Part shown: piece after piece, positions 5,861-6,757 of the stretch
Layout: every line of letters starts with the position of its first letter
Numbering within the stretch: position 1 is the stretch's first letter
Origin: Endozoicomonadaceae bacterium
Lineage (GTDB): Bacteria; Pseudomonadota; Gammaproteobacteria; Pseudomonadales; Endozoicomonadaceae
Assembly (NCBI GenBank): GCA_023146365.1
Contig: JAGLCE010000163.1
Span: forward strand, 1-6,757
Reading direction: 5' to 3'
DNA: 6,757 nucleotides
Notes under the pieces: model-generated
Told to the model about the DNA's origin: nothing
The model's input: only the letters and a program-made list of their open reading frames with translations
The model's database searches: none
Translations under genes and position numbers: made by a program

Positions 5861-6463
5861 ATGGGTGTATTAGTAGGTAAGAAAGCTCCCGATTTCACAG
5901 TCCCTGCCGTTCTGGCTGATGGCACTATTGTTGATGAATATAACTTTGCGGAAGCGACCAGTGGTAAGTACGGTTTGGTGTTCTTTTATCCGTTAGATTT
6001 CACCTTCGTATGCCCCTCTGAGCTGATCGCTCTTGATCACAGCATTGATCAGTTTAAGGAGAAAGGGGTTGAGGTGGTTGGTGTTTCCATCGATTCTCAC
6101 TTCAGTCACAACGCCTGGCGTAACACCCCTATTAATAACGGAGGGATTGGGCCGGTGAAGTACACGCTGGCAGCTGATATGCGTCACGATATCGCCCAAG
6201 CTTACGATGTTGAGTCAGAGGGTGGCGTTGCATTTCGAGGTGCGTTCTTGATCGATCAGAAAGGTATTGTACGCGCCCAGATTGTGAATGATCTGCCGAT
6301 TGGTCGTAATATTGATGAGTTGCTGCGTCTTGTCGATGCTCTGCAGTTCCATGAAGAGCATGGTGAAGTCTGTCCAGCTAACTGGAAAAAAGGCAAGAAA
6401 GGTATGAAGGCAAGTCCGAGCGGTGTAGCTGCCTACCTGTCAGAGAATGCTGATCAGCTGTAA
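5861..6463 (+). CDS. Typical 2-Cys peroxiredoxin (AhpC/Prx1 group, TsaA-like)
   Basis: This cytoplasmic thiol peroxidase reduces H2O2, organic peroxides and peroxynitrite, and is recycled by thioredoxin or AhpF-type partners. Its 200 residues are the full family length. The peroxidatic site is DFTFVCPSE, with Thr48 and Cys51, and Arg126 in the FRG motif completes the active site. The resolving cysteine is Cys171 in EVCPANW. The C-terminal tail (about 172-200) has KKGKKGMK and AYL. GGIG at 94-97 resembles the GGLG element linked to hyperoxidation sensitivity, but the partner YF is YL here. The ATG is supported by GGAGAAG (5850-5856). No ahpF is adjacent, which favours a thioredoxin-recycled TsaA/Prx1 form over classical AhpC; the symbol is left blank for that reason. 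A strong terminator follows. Confidence 0.94.
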   Translation: MGVLVGKKAPDFTVPAVLADGTIVDEYNFAEATSGKYGLVFFYPLDFTFVCPSELIALDHSIDQFKEKGVEVVGVSIDSHFSHNAWRNTPINNGGIGPVKYTLAADMRHDIAQAYDVESEGGVAFRGAFLIDQKGIVRAQIVNDLPIGRNIDELLRLVDALQFHEEHGEVCPANWKKGKKGMKASPSGVAAYLSENADQL

Positions 6464-6486
6464 TTGTCTGTAGAGTGAATGATGCG

Positions 6487-6520
6487 ACAATAACAACCCC
6501 GGTTTAGGGGTTTTTATTGT
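6487..6520 (+). terminator. Strong intrinsic terminator after the peroxiredoxin
   Basis: AACCCC (6495-6500) pairs with GGGGTT (6507-6512) around the loop GGTTTA, immediately followed by more T's. Pairing continues outward after one C/T mismatch (ACAATAA 6487-6493 with TTATTGT 6514-6520). The stem begins 24 bases after the stop codon. The A-rich left arm means it may also act in the reverse direction. Confidence 0.88.
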
Positions 6521-6757
6521 TAAGGGAATCGGTCATATTCGCTCATTAGAGCGTATTGACGGTTGCTAATCTTAAGCAATATTTAATATTGAAATGCTTG
6601 TCAATGTGGTGAGTGTCGGGGAGTGTTATTGATGGTTTTAATCGACTATTTTTAATTGAACCCTATGCAGGTATGTGTGAGTGCATTACAGGTAAGCTTC
6701 ATTATTGCAACGTTGATTGAAGCATTTTAACGTCATCCTGAATCCGTGACTTCAAAG
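6521..6757. other. Right-edge spacer, no gene seen
   Basis: This stretch has no coding frame I can support. It holds a CGCTC/GAGCG hairpin (6540-6553) and a perfect A+T palindrome CAATATT-T-AATATTG (6577-6591). They may belong to regulatory DNA of a gene beyond the window; that is not shown. Confidence 0.4.

Noticed and set aside
1..6757. CRISPR array, tRNA, rRNA or toxin-antitoxin pair
   Set aside because: I saw no regularly spaced repeats, cloverleaf or rRNA core sequences, or paired small genes in the window.

Overview
This window looks like a piece of a gammaproteobacterial chromosome. The zur-znuC-znuB order, the CspD-like cold-shock protein, the monothiol glutaredoxin GrxD and the typical 2-Cys peroxiredoxin all read as Pseudomonadales/Oceanospirillales-type proteins. 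Visible gene decay, a transposase scrap, long gene-poor gaps and one A+T-rich orphan membrane protein suggest a host-associated lineage, perhaps close to Endozoicomonadaceae. That placement is inference, not something the sequence proves.

Layout. (1) 1-1507: a short tandem repeat at the left edge, then a 418-residue orphan protein with two hydrophobic modules, closed by an 8-bp hairpin. (2) About 1508-2100: no gene I can defend, only small hairpins and one weak reverse-strand open frame. (3) 2106-4198: the zinc-uptake operon. It has a half-preserved Zur operator over a TATAAT box, then zur as a clear pseudogene (frameshifts, two internal stops, lost zinc ligands), then intact znuC (ATPase) and znuB (permease), which are overlapped and probably translationally coupled. 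No znuA is visible; related genomes usually carry it divergently from zur. (4) 4213-4383: a C-terminal scrap of an ISAs1-family transposase starting 14 bases after znuB. (5) 4508-4804, reverse strand: a CspD-like cold-shock protein with a C-terminal tail. (6) 5206-6463: grxD and a typical 2-Cys peroxiredoxin, read in the same direction about 300 bases apart, the second closed by a strong stem-loop terminator. (7) 6521-6757: no gene seen.

Working together: ZnuB and ZnuC would form the inner-membrane zinc importer with a ZnuA encoded elsewhere. With Zur broken and its operator eroded, zinc uptake may no longer be repressed by zinc. GrxD (iron-sulfur cluster delivery) and the peroxiredoxin (peroxide removal) form a redox/iron-homeostasis neighbourhood. 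I see no clear new multi-gene system. The most notable points are selective loss of the regulator while its transporter genes survive, and the duplicated-module architecture of the orphan membrane protein.
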